NCBI RefSeq assembly: GCF_000344685.1
Contig: NW_006920433.1
Span: 83,567 to 117,472, forward strand
Direction of reading: 5' to 3'
DNA length: 33,906 nt
DNA from: Gloeophyllum trabeum ATCC 11539
Lineage: Eukaryota > Basidiomycota > Agaricomycetes > Gloeophyllales > Gloeophyllaceae
A program made the position numbers and the translations under genes. A model generated the notes under the pieces. That model was given only the letters and a program-made list of their open reading frames with translations, did not search any database and was not told the DNA's origin. The first letter of the stretch is position 1. Every line of letters starts with the position of its first letter. Of this stretch, positions 20,642-31,412 are shown piece by piece.

Positions 20642-21299
20642 GGCGACTGTATAGTGGTATTGAAGGCCGAGGAGACCTGGGCGGTGGTGGATGATGACTA
20701 GTTAGACGTGCGGGGAGTATTGAGCGCCGCCGCGAGTTGGTTGGAAATGAGTTGACGGCAGTCCTCTAGTAAGTAATCGAATATTGCCACCACGCACAGG
20801 ACATCGACTGACAATCACCAGTTGTACGACCACGACTTGACGTTCCCCCAACAAGGTCGGAACTTGGTCGGAACGTTACCCTTCGAGTCGAGCTTCACGC
20901 CACCGGCGTTCGCCGAGCGGAGTCTGAGTGGCTGCAGTGCAGCCGTACCAGATCATGAGGATTAGGCTCATAATATTCCACTGGAAGTCTCCTTTGCATC
21001 TCCTGCATTAGTAGGTTGTTTCTAGACAGATTCAATCGAAAAAGTGTTCGGAGACCCAAGAGTATGTATAGTGCTGTTACGCCGCAGTCGACTCACGCAG
21101 ATTCGAGCACTAGGTGCGACACTTGGGGCGTGAATTGCCCTCATCTCCCCGATATCACCATCCAATAGTGAGTCAGTCTGCTTCCTTGACTAGTGAATAG
21201 GTTGTAGGTAAAGATGATAGTGAGATTGCTCCAAGGTGGCGGCGAGTTTCGTAGACTCGAGTTCAAATAGTACGGCAGCGGTTGTTTTCTCTTTTACTG
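20642..21299. other. Divergent intergenic region
   Basis: It separates the uncharacterised gene (minus) from F-box/LRR copy 2 (plus) and must hold both promoters. It includes a short repeat GGTCGGAAC at about 20855-20875. No other feature is supported. Confidence 0.45.
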
Positions 21300-23130
21300 A
21301 TGACTGCCGTTAGAGGCAGAATGAATAATCTCAGGAGCCCAGTGCATATCCAGGAATTAGAAGCAGTCAACTCTGAATTTGAAGAAACCCAGTCGCTTTC
21401 GGCTCGCGTACGACAGGAATACAATGACGTCTCGCAGGACCTCCAGTCGTTGATCGACGAGAAAGCCCACGTCCTGACCCGGATTTCACCAGATCGTCTC
21501 CTGACTCCGAAATTCCGCGAGTGCATCAGCGCAGCGGTCGGAGATTTGGACGAATGCATTAGGACCCAATCGCAAGCCTCACAGCTAGTTCGGGAGCGCC
21601 TGCGGGAGGCAGAGACGAAGCTGGAGACGATCAGAGAACGCCGTCGATCGCTCCTGTCGTACGTGTCACCTGCGCAGGTTGTCCCGGAAGAGATCTGGGT
21701 GAAGATATGGACCTGGGCTGACGTCGTACCACGTTCAATCCGTTCCACGCAGTTGCCTTTCGTCCTATCGTGGGTCAGCAGGCGATGGAGGGAGGCGCTC
21801 TTGCGAACACCTACTATGTGGTGCTTTGTCCAGACCTCTCCGAACACTTCGCCAGCACTCCTACGGTTGCAAGTTCAGCGATCGGCGTGTTGTCTCTTGA
21901 AAATATTCTTCAGCTTCCGGTCCGCTTTTCCTACCAGGACTGTAGCGAAGGGGGGACTAGACGGACTTCTTGATATCTTGTCGGAGCTGGTACAATGCTC
22001 GAACCGTTGGGAGTCTTTTCATTTCGGCGAAACCTGTCGATACAAATGGGACCAATGCGGAGAGGTGCCATTGTATTCGGACAAGCTCCAGGACTTGCTC
22101 CGTGGCGTCCACACACCTCACCTTCGACACTTGTGTACCTGGTGGTACGGATTCAATCGTCTGGGCGAACTTTTAGGGGCCGGAGCACCGCTTTTGTCGG
22201 AAGTCCAGCTATCGAACACATCGATGCCTGCGAATCTCCATCTCCTCCGCGGGTTGACGAGCCTCGAGTTGATGGATCAGCCTCATTATGAAGAGCCACC
22301 TAGTCTGCTAGATTTCCGCAATGTGCTCACGCAATGTCCTGCCCTACGCCATCTGGGCCTCGATGGATGTGGCTTTGCCAGCGATCTTGATATACGGTCC
22401 CTCCATCCTGATCCCTTGTACCTGCCATTGTTGAAGTCCCTGAAGATCTGCTTCGTAAATTACTGGATAGAAGAGGATTCCTGCGTTCAGGTGTTATTCG
22501 ACGTATTTGGTGCTCCAAACTTGGACTCGCTGCAGCTAGTAAGCTTGTCTCGGAATACCTGCGAAGCATTCATACGAGTGTTGGAGAAGAAGCCTCTGGC
22601 CTGTGGATCAGAGTCGCTGTGCCTGCTATATCTGCACTCCGGTGAAGAAGGCGCCAGGATCAATCTTGGAGCATCCCTGTCTGCCAGGATGCTTGCTCTG
22701 TTCCCAAACGTTCAACACCTCTGGATAGACGCTGATAAGGAGGATGGTGATGATTTCATAATAGCACTCCAATGGAATAAAGAGCCGCTTTGCACGTCCT
22801 TGCATACTCTTACACTCAACATAGGTTCTGGGCAGTTCGAAGTCTTGGATAACGGAGGGACGTACCTCCGTGATTTCATTGCAGGTCGGGAAACCAATGG
22901 ACTGCCCATTACTACGCTCCGCCTTTATCCTGCATCCGAAGCGTATCAAGCGACGGAACTGTTATCCTGGTGCCATGAGAAAGTCACCATGGAGGTGTTG
23001 GGAGATCGCGGTACGTTGTTCGACGAGTATTGCATCGCCCACTCACCAGCTGTCTCGCTGAACAGAAATAGAGTTTGATTGTTTCGAAATGTCGGAGAAG
23101 ATGGTGCCCTCACTGATGAACCTGCACTAA
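21300..23130 (+). CDS. F-box/LRR protein, copy 2
   Basis: It is a presumed substrate receptor of an SCF ubiquitin ligase. Exon 1 (21300-23010) and exon 2 (23066-23130) are joined by a 55-nt intron (GTACGT...ACAG), giving 591 residues. The N-terminal about 120 residues are heptad-rich and Glu/Arg-rich (coiled coil). An F-box follows (VSPAQVVPEEIWVKIW, then LSWVSRRWREALLRTP). The rest is leucine-rich repeats: HLLRGLTSLELM, CPALRHLGLDG, LLKSLKICFVN, NLDSLQLVSLS, NVQHLWIDA, SLHTLTLNIG. Exon 2 adds EIEFDCFEMSEK, conserved in all three paralogues, which supports the splice. Without splicing the frame would end at 23078 with an unrelated tail. ATG 21300 is preferred because the resulting MTAVRGRMNNL parallels MAEGSPVEGGMNNL in copy 3. 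The substrate is unknown. Confidence 0.85.
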
Positions 23131-24024
23131 CGTTGTGAACCCAGCTGCAGTCGCTCTGGGCTATAGAATATAGTGGCTTCATGCAAGTTAGATTGTAGAG
23201 CTAGCTTCGCGGTACCTCATATAAATAGCTGCACTATTATATGCTGAAGCCTACGCGAGGCAGCTAAATGACAGTTCCACCTATGTCTCAGGGTTGAAGA
23301 GGCTTTCTCGTGCTTCGGGCTTTGGTCGAGTCGGTGCTTGTGGAATAATTCATGCAACGCTGGGAAATCATTATGACAGATTTCAGGGTAGCAATTCAAG
23401 CCCCTGGCCTATCTGCCACCTACTTAAAAGGACCCTGCGTGTCGCGCAGATATGTGGTACTAAACGTGCAATAAAATGCCTACTTGAGGAATCACCGGAA
23501 CATCAAGGCATCGAGGACGCATGGGACCAGCCACACTGGCAGCCACCGGCATTACCCGAGTTCTACTGAACGCCACCGGTGCTCGCAACATCGAACAACA
23601 TCAGTACAGGCATGAACTCCACATCATTTCTGTGTCTATCGTGGTCGGCACTCCGAGGATATCGGCTGCTCGATGTAGTGTAATGTGCTTGAAATAGCAG
23701 TGAGCGTGGACATCTACCTGATAATTCCCATGAATATGTCGGTGCGCCAACAACCGCGGAGAGCCTACACTGACAATCCAAGTCTGGTTTCGGAGCTCTT
23801 CTCACAGCTCCTGCCACTATGGCTCGCTGGCCTCCCACGAACGCCTCCGCTTTCCTGCTACCCGGAACGACGGACGTGCATAGCCGGCCGGATCGTGGGC
23901 TCTCGTGTCGCCCGTCCCCTATATTGACGCAACCCCCGTATCCCCTCTGTGTAATCCCTGTCCTGTCCCGCGCCAACACCTTTGCGGGAGCGGTCTAGAG
24001 TCGTCCTTGGCTGGTATTTAACTG
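23131..24024. other. Gene-less stretch, includes promoter of the coiled-coil gene
   Basis: A plus frame 23294-23569 is open but matches nothing I know. No repeat or RNA gene was seen. The last few hundred bases should hold the promoter of the gene starting at 24025. Confidence 0.4.
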
Positions 24025-24900
24025 ATGTCCATCCCTGCCGATAAACGCCCGGTCCTGGCTCGCCACCCTTCGGAGGATCCCCCGCCGTTCTCCTCAAGAC
24101 CCGTCACTCGCGCGCCCTCATACGTAGGAATCCCGACTATGACTTCTATCGACGCCTCCACGAATGGAAGCACTTCGCGTGCTGCGGTACCTGATATATC
24201 CGACCCCCAGGCTTGGACGGAGCGCCTCTCAACTTCGTTCTCCGCCATGGCAAACGAGATCGCTGCGGCCTCACAGGCGCTCGCGGCGTCCCAGCAGCAG
24301 CGGAAATATGATGATGCGCCGTCGTCAACGACGTCGCTCGAGGTCGACGTTGCAGCGCTCGGCGCGCGCTTAGAGGCTATCGAGGCGAAGCAGGAAACGC
24401 TCAGTCAGGAACTCGAGGGGCTGAAAGAGATTATCGGACAGAAGCCGGAAGAGGGAAGCCCAGAGGCGAGGATGGAGGCACTCGAGAAAAAGCTCAACGA
24501 GTTAGCGGACACTGTCAAATTAGAGTACGTGTTTCTCCCTCTTTCTGCGTTGTCCCCGAGCCAGCTTACATGGCGTATGACAGTCAACAGCGGCTGTACG
24601 CCCGGCTATGTAACGCCAGCATCCGACATCAGACGGCGACCGTGAAAGCGCCCCCTACTGCGAACGGCAAACCGGCGCCCAATTTCCCCGGTACGAAAGG
24701 GGAGTTTGAACATCTCACCAGTACGTTCCTAAACACCTGTCCGTCTCAAGCTGACGACGTACGTGCAAACAGAGGAACGATACGAAGGCTTGATGAAGGC
24801 GTTTGGTATCCCTATCAAGGGAGATACAGACGCGAAGAGGGAGGCGGTGAGAGAGTTCTTGGGGCTACCTGGATGGCTCGGCGCGAAAGCAAACAACTGA
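24025..24900 (+). CDS. Small coiled-coil protein, function unknown
   Basis: Three exons (24025-24524, 24584-24720, 24773-24900) with 59-nt and 52-nt GT-AG introns give 254 residues. The first about 85 residues are Ser/Pro/Thr-rich and look disordered. Residues about 85-165 form a strong heptad region (LEVDVAALGARLEAIEAKQE, LEALEKKLNELADTV-like). Then come QQRLYARLCNASIRHQ and a compact conserved-looking C-terminus with KERYEGLMKAFGIPIKGDT, REAVREFLGLPGW and a final ANN. There is no signal peptide or membrane helix. The splice joints leave one frame across all exons, and the C-terminal block is unlikely by chance. I do not recognise the family. The layout (disordered head, coiled coil, small tail domain) would suit an adaptor protein, but that is inference. 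Confidence 0.75.
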
Positions 24901-25460
24901 GTGGGCTTGTATTGGACTATTTGTGTGTCTATCTATCTTATCTCTCTGTCTGCGAGCCATTCTCTCTCTCTCTATGGCGTTTATATTATCCTGCTATCGC
25001 TATTATCCGCTGTGGCATGAGGGATATGGAATACCGAAGAAGTAGCAGCAACCCAAACTCGATTCGCTGCAGGGCGTGATGCACCATTCGTTGGGGCCGA
25101 GATCACCTGCAGAGTCGAATGCTTACTTGTGGCCTGTTTCTCTATGCTTCGGCAGATGCCCGTCGCGAGGACCCATCGTGAGGGCCACAACAGCTAGCAC
25201 TCGGTGCTGGGGCTTGTACAACTCCTCTGAAACGATCTTACAAGACCCGTCACCGATAGGCTCAAATAATGAAATGATAGTTATACACATATTACAGGCC
25301 TCCTCCGTCGATGCTAGACCCCTTTCCACCAAGAGCCGGTACATCTCGTCCATAGGGTCGATACCCGGATTATCGTTACTCGCGTGGGCGGCATACCACC
25401 GAAAATCAATTTCAGACAATTTTCAACTCCATCTCCAAACGAAGTAGATACTCTCGGAAG
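24901..25460. other. Region between convergent genes with an orphan open frame
   Basis: Minus frame 25123-25419 (98 codons, no ATG near its start) reads with protein-like composition: EIDFRWYAAH, DPMDEMYRLLVERGL, then EEACNMCITIISLFEPIGDG. It begins just after the stop of F-box/LRR copy 3. It may be a broken exon of another gene. Nothing else is supported. Confidence 0.35.
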
Positions 25461-27327
25461 TTAAAAGCGGCCGCATCCATGGAGCCGATCCAAATTCAAC
25501 GGGGCAGGTATCGGCTTCTCCGACATCTCACAGCACTCGAATTCTATGTCTGCTCATGGGAGATATCGTGAGCAAGCATCCTACGAACCGTGCATGGGGG
25601 GACGCACCGCGAATCGGTAGCACCTCTACCTTGACTATCTCGTGGCACCATGCTAACAATTCTCGCGCCGCATACGCGTCCATTTCTGGATAGAAACGCA
25701 ATGTAGTTATGGGCAACCCGATGACTTGCCGAGTAGCTACGAAATTGCGGATATAGTCCCCGCCATCCTCGTCTACCTGATCAAAACCTATGTCAAGTGT
25801 TACAGTGTCCAAGGATGGGCAGAGTCGTTGTGGCTCCCCGTCTCCCATATGGAGGGCTAGCGCCTCCAACAGCTCCTGGCCGTCCTCCTGAGGAGCGTTT
25901 ATCCAGAGATGCTGGATGTTTGGGAATTGTACGAGCATTCTGGAAGATAGAGAGTGTCCCAGGCCAATCCTCCCTTCTCCAGCATGGATATGCAGCCGGA
26001 ACAGCGACTCTGACCCGCACGCCATCGGACTTTTCTCCAGTACTTGCATGAGACCTTCGCAGGCCGGCCGAGACAAGAATAGTAGCTGGAGTGATTCCAA
26101 CCTTGGAGCAATGAATATCTGGAATAGTTCTGGAATGTTGAAGCCGTCTACACGCGAATAGTTTAATACGCTAAGTTTCAAAGACGTCAACGAAGTAAGG
26201 GGTAGCGGGTAGGGATGGAGGGATGGGAAATCAGGGTCACTGTGGAAGATGTTTCCGTCAAGGCCGAGATGTGTCAATGTGGGACACTGCGCAAGGAGGC
26301 TGCGGAATACCGTCGGAGTGAGTCGCTCATCATAGTCGGGCTGTATCAACTCCAGGCTGGTTAACCTGCGGAAAAGGTGGAGATTTGGGAAGACCGATAG
26401 ACCAGACAGCTGCATCTGCGCCAGTGACGGTGCTCCATGTTCAAACAGTTCACCCAGACAATCCAGGCCCTGCCACCAGGCGCAAAAGTGTTGAAGGTGG
26501 GGCACATGGACGGAACAGAGTAACTGCTGGAGTCTTTCCGAGTATAGCGATAATTCTGCGACTTGTTCCCAGTTAGACCAGGACGACTCGCCAAGATGAA
26601 AGGACTGCCAGCGGTCTGCACATTTTATAAGATCAGTCATGACGAAAAGAAGTCTATCGACTCCCCCGTTGGTTGAGGTCCTTCTAGGGCGGGCCGACCT
26701 GAAGCTAAACAATATCTTCAGCAAACAGGGTGCTGACCGCTGGACTTGCAATTGCAGGAGGCCCGGCGACATGTTCGGAGAAGCCTGGATAAAGCGCCAT
26801 AAGGTAGGCGTGCGGGTCAGAATCTCCCTCCAGCGCTTGTTGACCCACGACAGGATGAACGGCAGCTGCGTCGAGTGAATCGGACGTGGGACAGCATCGG
26901 CAAAATTCCATATCTTGACCAAGATCTCTTCCGGGAGAACCTGTACAGGTGAGACGCGCGAGTTGAGCAATTGACGTCGCTCCCTAAGCTCTTTCAAGTC
27001 TTTCTCTACCTCTCGGAGCCGCTCTTCGGTGGGTTGTAGACGTTCCGACTGGGCACGAATGGATGCATCCAGGTCAGACAGCGCTGCATTAATGCACTCG
27101 CGAAACCTTGCGGTTAGGAGGCTATCTGGGGCAACTCGGGTTTCGACGTGAGCTCTTTCGTCGGTGAGGGCCTCGAGGTCTTTCCGAATATTGTCGTATT
27201 CTTGACGCAGTAGACTAGCAAGTGACTGCTTCTCTGGAATTTCAGCTATGACTGCTTCCAGTTCTTGCACATAAACAGGGTTCCTGAGGTTATTCATCCC
27301 GCCTTCGACAGGCGAGCCCTCAGCCAT
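25461..27327 (-). CDS. F-box/LRR protein, copy 3
   Basis: This is the paralogue of copy 2 with the same layout. Exon 1 is 25608-27327 and exon 2 is 25461-25549, separated by a 58-nt intron (GTGCGT...GCAG), for 602 residues. The ATG at 27327 is the first after an in-frame TAG twelve nt upstream. An N-terminal coiled coil (EERLREVEKDLKELRERRQL) precedes the F-box (VSPVQVLPEEILVKIWNFAD, FILSWVNKRWREILTRTP). LRRs follow (LFRRLTSLELI, CPTLTHLGLDG, SLTSLKLSVLN, RLESLQLLFLS, NIQHLWINA, LDTVTLDIG, ITTLRFYP). Exon 2 ends with DIEFECCEMSEKPIPAPLNL, the family's conserved tail. Like copy 2 it is intact. The likely role is an SCF adaptor for an unknown target. Confidence 0.85.
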
Positions 27328-27406
27328 CGACTTCGGCTAATACGTGAACCCAATCCGTAGTGACTCTGAGACTCGCTTGATAGAGAACCTGCTGTGACGG
27401 TAAAGA

Positions 27407-27486
27407 TACAGTCGTTTGCATAAGAAACTGAACATCACGTTTCTGCGCGCGCTGTTTGTCCGTGCCAAATATGCCCTTTTCGGGTA
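27407..27486 (-). repeat. Left arm of an 80-bp inverted repeat
   Basis: It is the reverse complement of 27684-27763 with about 4 mismatches in 80, separated by a 197-bp spacer. It lies just upstream of F-box/LRR copy 3 on the same strand. It reads PEKGIFGTDKQRAQKRDVQF then LMQTTV, the same frame as the right arm, so it seems to be a copied coding exon and not a structural repeat. Confidence 0.75.
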
Positions 27487-27683
27487 ACTTCAGACGGCCT
27501 CTCGCGGGGCTCATTGGCTAGGTAAGGACTTGTAGATGTCTGGAGGGGAATCAAAGGGCTTCGTAAATTGCATGCAATGTATAATATATAGCTGTACTTA
27601 GTATAATCAGTCATTCTAGTATGTCTACAGTGTTTTGAGGAACACTCTGCCCTCCGGTAAGCCCTTTGCCGCGCGTTTGCCGA

Positions 27684-27763
27684 TACCCGAAAAGGGCATA
27701 TTTGGCGCGGACAAACAACGCGCGCGGCAACGTGATGTTCAGTTTCTTATGCAAACGACTGTA
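27684..27763 (+). repeat. Right arm of an 80-bp inverted repeat
   Basis: It reads PEKGIFGADKQRARQRDVQF then LMQTT on the plus strand, followed by GTAAGT, a consensus donor that the left arm has lost (GTATCT). Several of the differences between arms keep the amino acid or change it mildly, which suggests past selection on protein. The family is not recognised. Confidence 0.7.
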
Positions 27764-27948
27764 AGTTTTTTCACCAGACAGAGTGGTGGCTTTTCAAGGA
27801 AGATGAGGCCACTTATCCTGAGGAAATTAAGGCGTTCCTCCCACGGTCCTGCCTTTGCTGCCGGACGACGGAGCCGACCGGTATTTCTCCGGAGCCATTG
27901 CCGGACTCTTGGACAAGATCAGCCACATTCACGTTGTGGCGCGCATCA

Positions 27949-28200
27949 ATGCACCGTTGCCTCCAGATACCGGAAATTGTAGGTCAGGTGGATGAGTCGC
28001 TTGGGCAAACTGCAATGTCCTCGATAGTGAAGACGAGCTCTGCTCTCGACTATGGAGAGCCTGTGCCTGGTCGGAATGTACTTGCTCGTACGTGTAAAGC
28101 ATTTCAAGAGCCCGCTTTGAATGCTCTCTGGCGATGACAAAAGTAGCTTGACGAGCCTCATCAATTGTATGCCCGATGATGTATGAGGGGTCAAAAACGG
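27949..28200 (+). pseudogene. Truncated F-box gene of another family
   Basis: From the ATG at 27949 the plus strand reads MHRCLQIPEIVGQVDESL, then LARTCKAFQEPALNALW. This is the F-box pattern common at the start of many agaricomycete F-box proteins (short IPEIV helix, then LARTC+xFxEPALxxLW). A TGA follows at 28135-28137. In the next frame the expected continuation SSLTSLINCMPDDV is visible, then a second stop, and no LRR region follows. One frameshift and a loss of the remainder make this a relic. It is not closely related to the F-box/LRR genes nearby. Confidence 0.6.
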
Positions 28201-28857
28201 AGAATCGGTGCGTCCCATAAATGTAACTGACTCGGTGGGCTTCCTGTCTATTGGCGGTACTCTTCCGCACCCTACTAAGTAGTAGGTTTGCCTGAGATAC
28301 CTTCCGTCTCAATAAGACTGATTCCATTAATATGCTTCGAAAGTCCAGTTCATTATGATGAGATCCACCAATTGCGACTGAACCCTAACATCGATACCAT
28401 CTGGGTGAGGGATGCAGATGGGGCCCGCGTCCGACGAAGTGTAGTCACGGAGTACTTGCGGATGCTGACACGGGCCAGACAAGAGGAGCGTGCGCACTGC
28501 CTCGAAGAGCTTGCGAGTGCGTAAATGGAGACGGTAACCGGGAGTGATTGCTGCTTCCTACATAGCTCCGGTTTCTGTATACCTACAAGAAATGTAACTA
28601 ATGCACTGTCATATCCATACGGACTCCAAAAACTTGGCATGTAGCCATCGTTGGGCAGAACTAGTCATCAATGAAAGGCTAATATAATTCTACCTTCAGT
28701 GTATAGCCCCATCAATCCTCAATGCGACAGGCGCCAGAGATATGTCCGACACACTCTTATCCCTGCAGGTGTAAATGTCAATAACAGAGAAAAGCAAAAT
28801 ATCTGTTAATATGGTCTAGATTTGTACATTTTCGCACCCTCCGAAATCATTCCGACG

Positions 28858-31412
28858 TTACAACACATAACGGAAGTCCCTATTCTGTCTATCCGTCAAA
28901 TCAAGGAACTCCTAACCACCAGTCAATGCATCAACGCCCGCACAAACACGGCATGAAAGCACAAACGGAAACGCACCTTGTCAACCTTGCGCTCGACGAC
29001 GTTGCCCTTCCCGTCGACGGTCTCGATGTACACGTCGTCGTACGTCTCGTCGGGCGGCTCGCTGTCGCGGCGCTTGTTCTCCGCGGCGAGCAGGCGGCGG
29101 ATGATGAGGAGCAGCGCGGGGCAGATCACGTAGCAGATGCCGATGATGATCCAGGGGACGTGGTTACTGTGAGAGGTTAGTGGCAAGACGAGCGAGGGAG
29201 ACGGGAGGACGTACCGAGGCTTGTAACGCTGTTGCCACATGAACGGACCTAGTACGAGTCAAATCATGATGAGGACAGAAAGGTGGTACGTGCGGACTCA
29301 CCGGCGGCGTTTCCGACGCAGTACGCCGAGAGCATAATAGCATTTGCTACGAACATCTCGTCAGGACGTCCGACCACGGTAGGGAGGACATAAAGACGCT
29401 TACTCGTTACTTTTTTCGTATGCCCCGCAGTCACACTCGAAAGCCACGACAACGAGAGCACAAAGCCAGTTGTCCCGACACCTAGGCACCAGTCCGCGAT
29501 CAGCTTCGTCATCTTCGAAACTGAAGCTATATCCACATACCTGTCAACCACTGTCCGAACAGCAGCCCGACCTTATCGCTCCAGGGCAGCGTGTTGATCA
29601 AAATCACGCCGAGGAGGTTCGGCGCAAAGTACACCGCGCCGACCCACGCGCGAGCGTTCTTCATGCGCGCGGCGAGCGTGACGCCCGTCCAGATCGTCGC
29701 GATCTCGATGAAGCCGTCGACGCAGCCGAGGAGCGTGGTTTGCAGGTTGCTGAAGCCGAAAGAGGAGACGATGATCGTGCGCTGGTTCGTGAGCGAGTTG
29801 GGCACGTTGTCGAGCGCGGAGAAGAGCGCGAAGAGCCAGGTCTTGGGGTCGGTGAGGGCTTCGATCATTCTGGGTAATGTTGGTGAGCGGGAAGGGGCTG
29901 GATGGGAAGGGCGGGGAGACGTACTGCTCTTTCTTGAAGTGCTTGTTTTCGACGCCGGTTTGGTTTTCCTGCGGCACAGTGAGCATTCGCGAGACGGAGT
30001 AGGCGGCGAGCGTACCTTGATACGTCGAACCGCCTTTGCGCGTTCGTCCATCGTCAGGAACCACGCGTTCGTGGGAGAGTCGGGGAAGAGGAACCTGTCG
30101 TCGCAATGGAGATGACTCAACGCTGGCGTTCAAAATTCAAGCAAACGTACCAGTACGCGACCGCGGTGATGAGTGTCAAGATGCCGGTGATGATCATAAG
30201 CCTATGAGATCTCAGCAGCAGTTCGGCGTACGAGGCAGAGGGCGGACTCACCATTGCCACGGCTCAAAGCCTTCCGTCTTGATATGCAGCGTCCCGAAAC
30301 TGATGAAGCCGGATATGATCTGAGCTGTAGAGCGTCGCTACGTCAGCGCGCGTACGAAACGACCCCCTTTTCGTTGGCGACGTACCCGTTCCGTTCATCA
30401 AGACTGCACGAGTACGAATGGTCAATCGAACGTAGATAATATACATCGAGCTGCCACTTACACCAATATCCGACGCGCAGCGTCTGCTCGGTGCGCGTGT
30501 AGAACATGGAGCTGACGATCATGAACCCGGCCGTGATTGCGCCCTCGCACGCGCCGAGGATGAACCGCACGGCGAACAGCCCGCCGAAGTTCTTGCAGGC
30601 GGCGTGCAGGCAGAGCACGGTGCCCCAGATGAGGATGTTGATGCTGGCAGCGGGCGCGGCGTCGGTCTCGTTGAGAGGCAGAGCAGAGCGGAGACGCACC
30701 TCATCCATTTGCCCACGGGGAAGCGCTGCAGGGCAAGGTTCTGCGGGTACTCGAAGGCAAGATAGCTGAGGTAGAATATTGTGCCGAGCCTGGTGACAGC
30801 GAGTCAGAGCCGCTCGGTGCAGGAACGTCGTTTGACGTGCCAATTGTATCTGCAATAGCAGTCACGCGGTCGGTCAGCATATGGATCTCATCGTACTTGA
30901 TGACGAGGAGACGTACTCGTTAGTCGTGAGATGAGTAGCTTCGCTGCATTTCTGACATGTCGGTCTCGGGGAGACGAAACGAGGATGTAAGAACTCACCG
31001 GATACCGAGGATGGCGGAGCTACCCAGAGTCGTCTTGTCCATGAATTGGATCCTGATGTCCAGGCGCCTTAGACGTGTTCGCAGTTCGTACAGACGCACG
31101 CTTACCAGTAGAGAACTGATAGATCACGGGTTAGTAGTGTAGTGGAGATTTAACCGACCACATGGTGAGACTCACTGCACATCATAGGCATGATATGCCA
31201 ATCGATCTTCCGCCTATTCGCTCTTAGAGACACCGTAATGTACGTCTAAATCGCACTCACCGAATCCTAATCGACTCTGCCTCGTCCAGGACGATGTCGG
31301 CGCCGGCGACGAGCTGCGCACCGGTGTCCACCTCCTTTGTCGTGACGGAGACATTGTGCGGAAGCTTCTCGTCCTGGTAGGCCACCTTGTCGCTGATGGA
31401 ACGGTCCGACAT
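28858..31412 (-). CDS. MFS transporter, DAL5/allantoate permease type
   Basis: It is a plasma-membrane symporter of the anion:cation symporter family. Known relatives carry allantoate, nicotinate, pantothenate or similar organic anions. Nineteen minus-strand exons give 518 residues: 31261-31412, 31176-31213, 31106-31115, 30999-31052, 30917-30943, 30841-30849, 30700-30789, 30462-30643, 30386-30403, 30252-30324, 30151-30201, 30016-30094, 29925-29968, 29541-29869, 29404-29481, 29302-29346, 29215-29248, 28977-29166 and 28858-28911. They sum to 1557 nt. Family blocks include RKIDWHIMPMMC, IQFMDKTTLGSSAILG, THLTTNEYNWLGTIFYLSYL, EYPQNLALQRFPVGKW, FILGACEGAITAGFM and the C-terminus FLDLTDRQNRDFRYVL. 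About twelve membrane helices fit. Three exons are only 9, 10 and 18 nt. The 30790-30840 intron appears to use a GC donor. The substrate cannot be told. Confidence 0.9.

Larger units (their letters stand above)
27328..28857. other. Region of relics between F-box/LRR copy 3 and the MFS transporter
   Basis: It contains an inverted repeat, a truncated F-box gene of a different family and an unassigned plus frame 28288-28524. That frame has a run IWVRDADGARVRRSVVTEYL, then MLTRARQEERAHCLEELASA before its stop. It looks protein-like but is not recognised. No intact gene was found. Confidence 0.45.

Noticed and set aside
24025..24524. Idea that the coiled-coil gene is a peroxin 14 homologue
   Set aside because: The coiled coil alone is not specific. 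The conserved N-terminal domain of Pex14 and a membrane helix are missing.
29470..30133. Plus- and minus-strand frames inside the transporter gene
   Set aside because: They are alternative frames of the transporter exons. The MFS reading has consistent splice junctions and family motifs.
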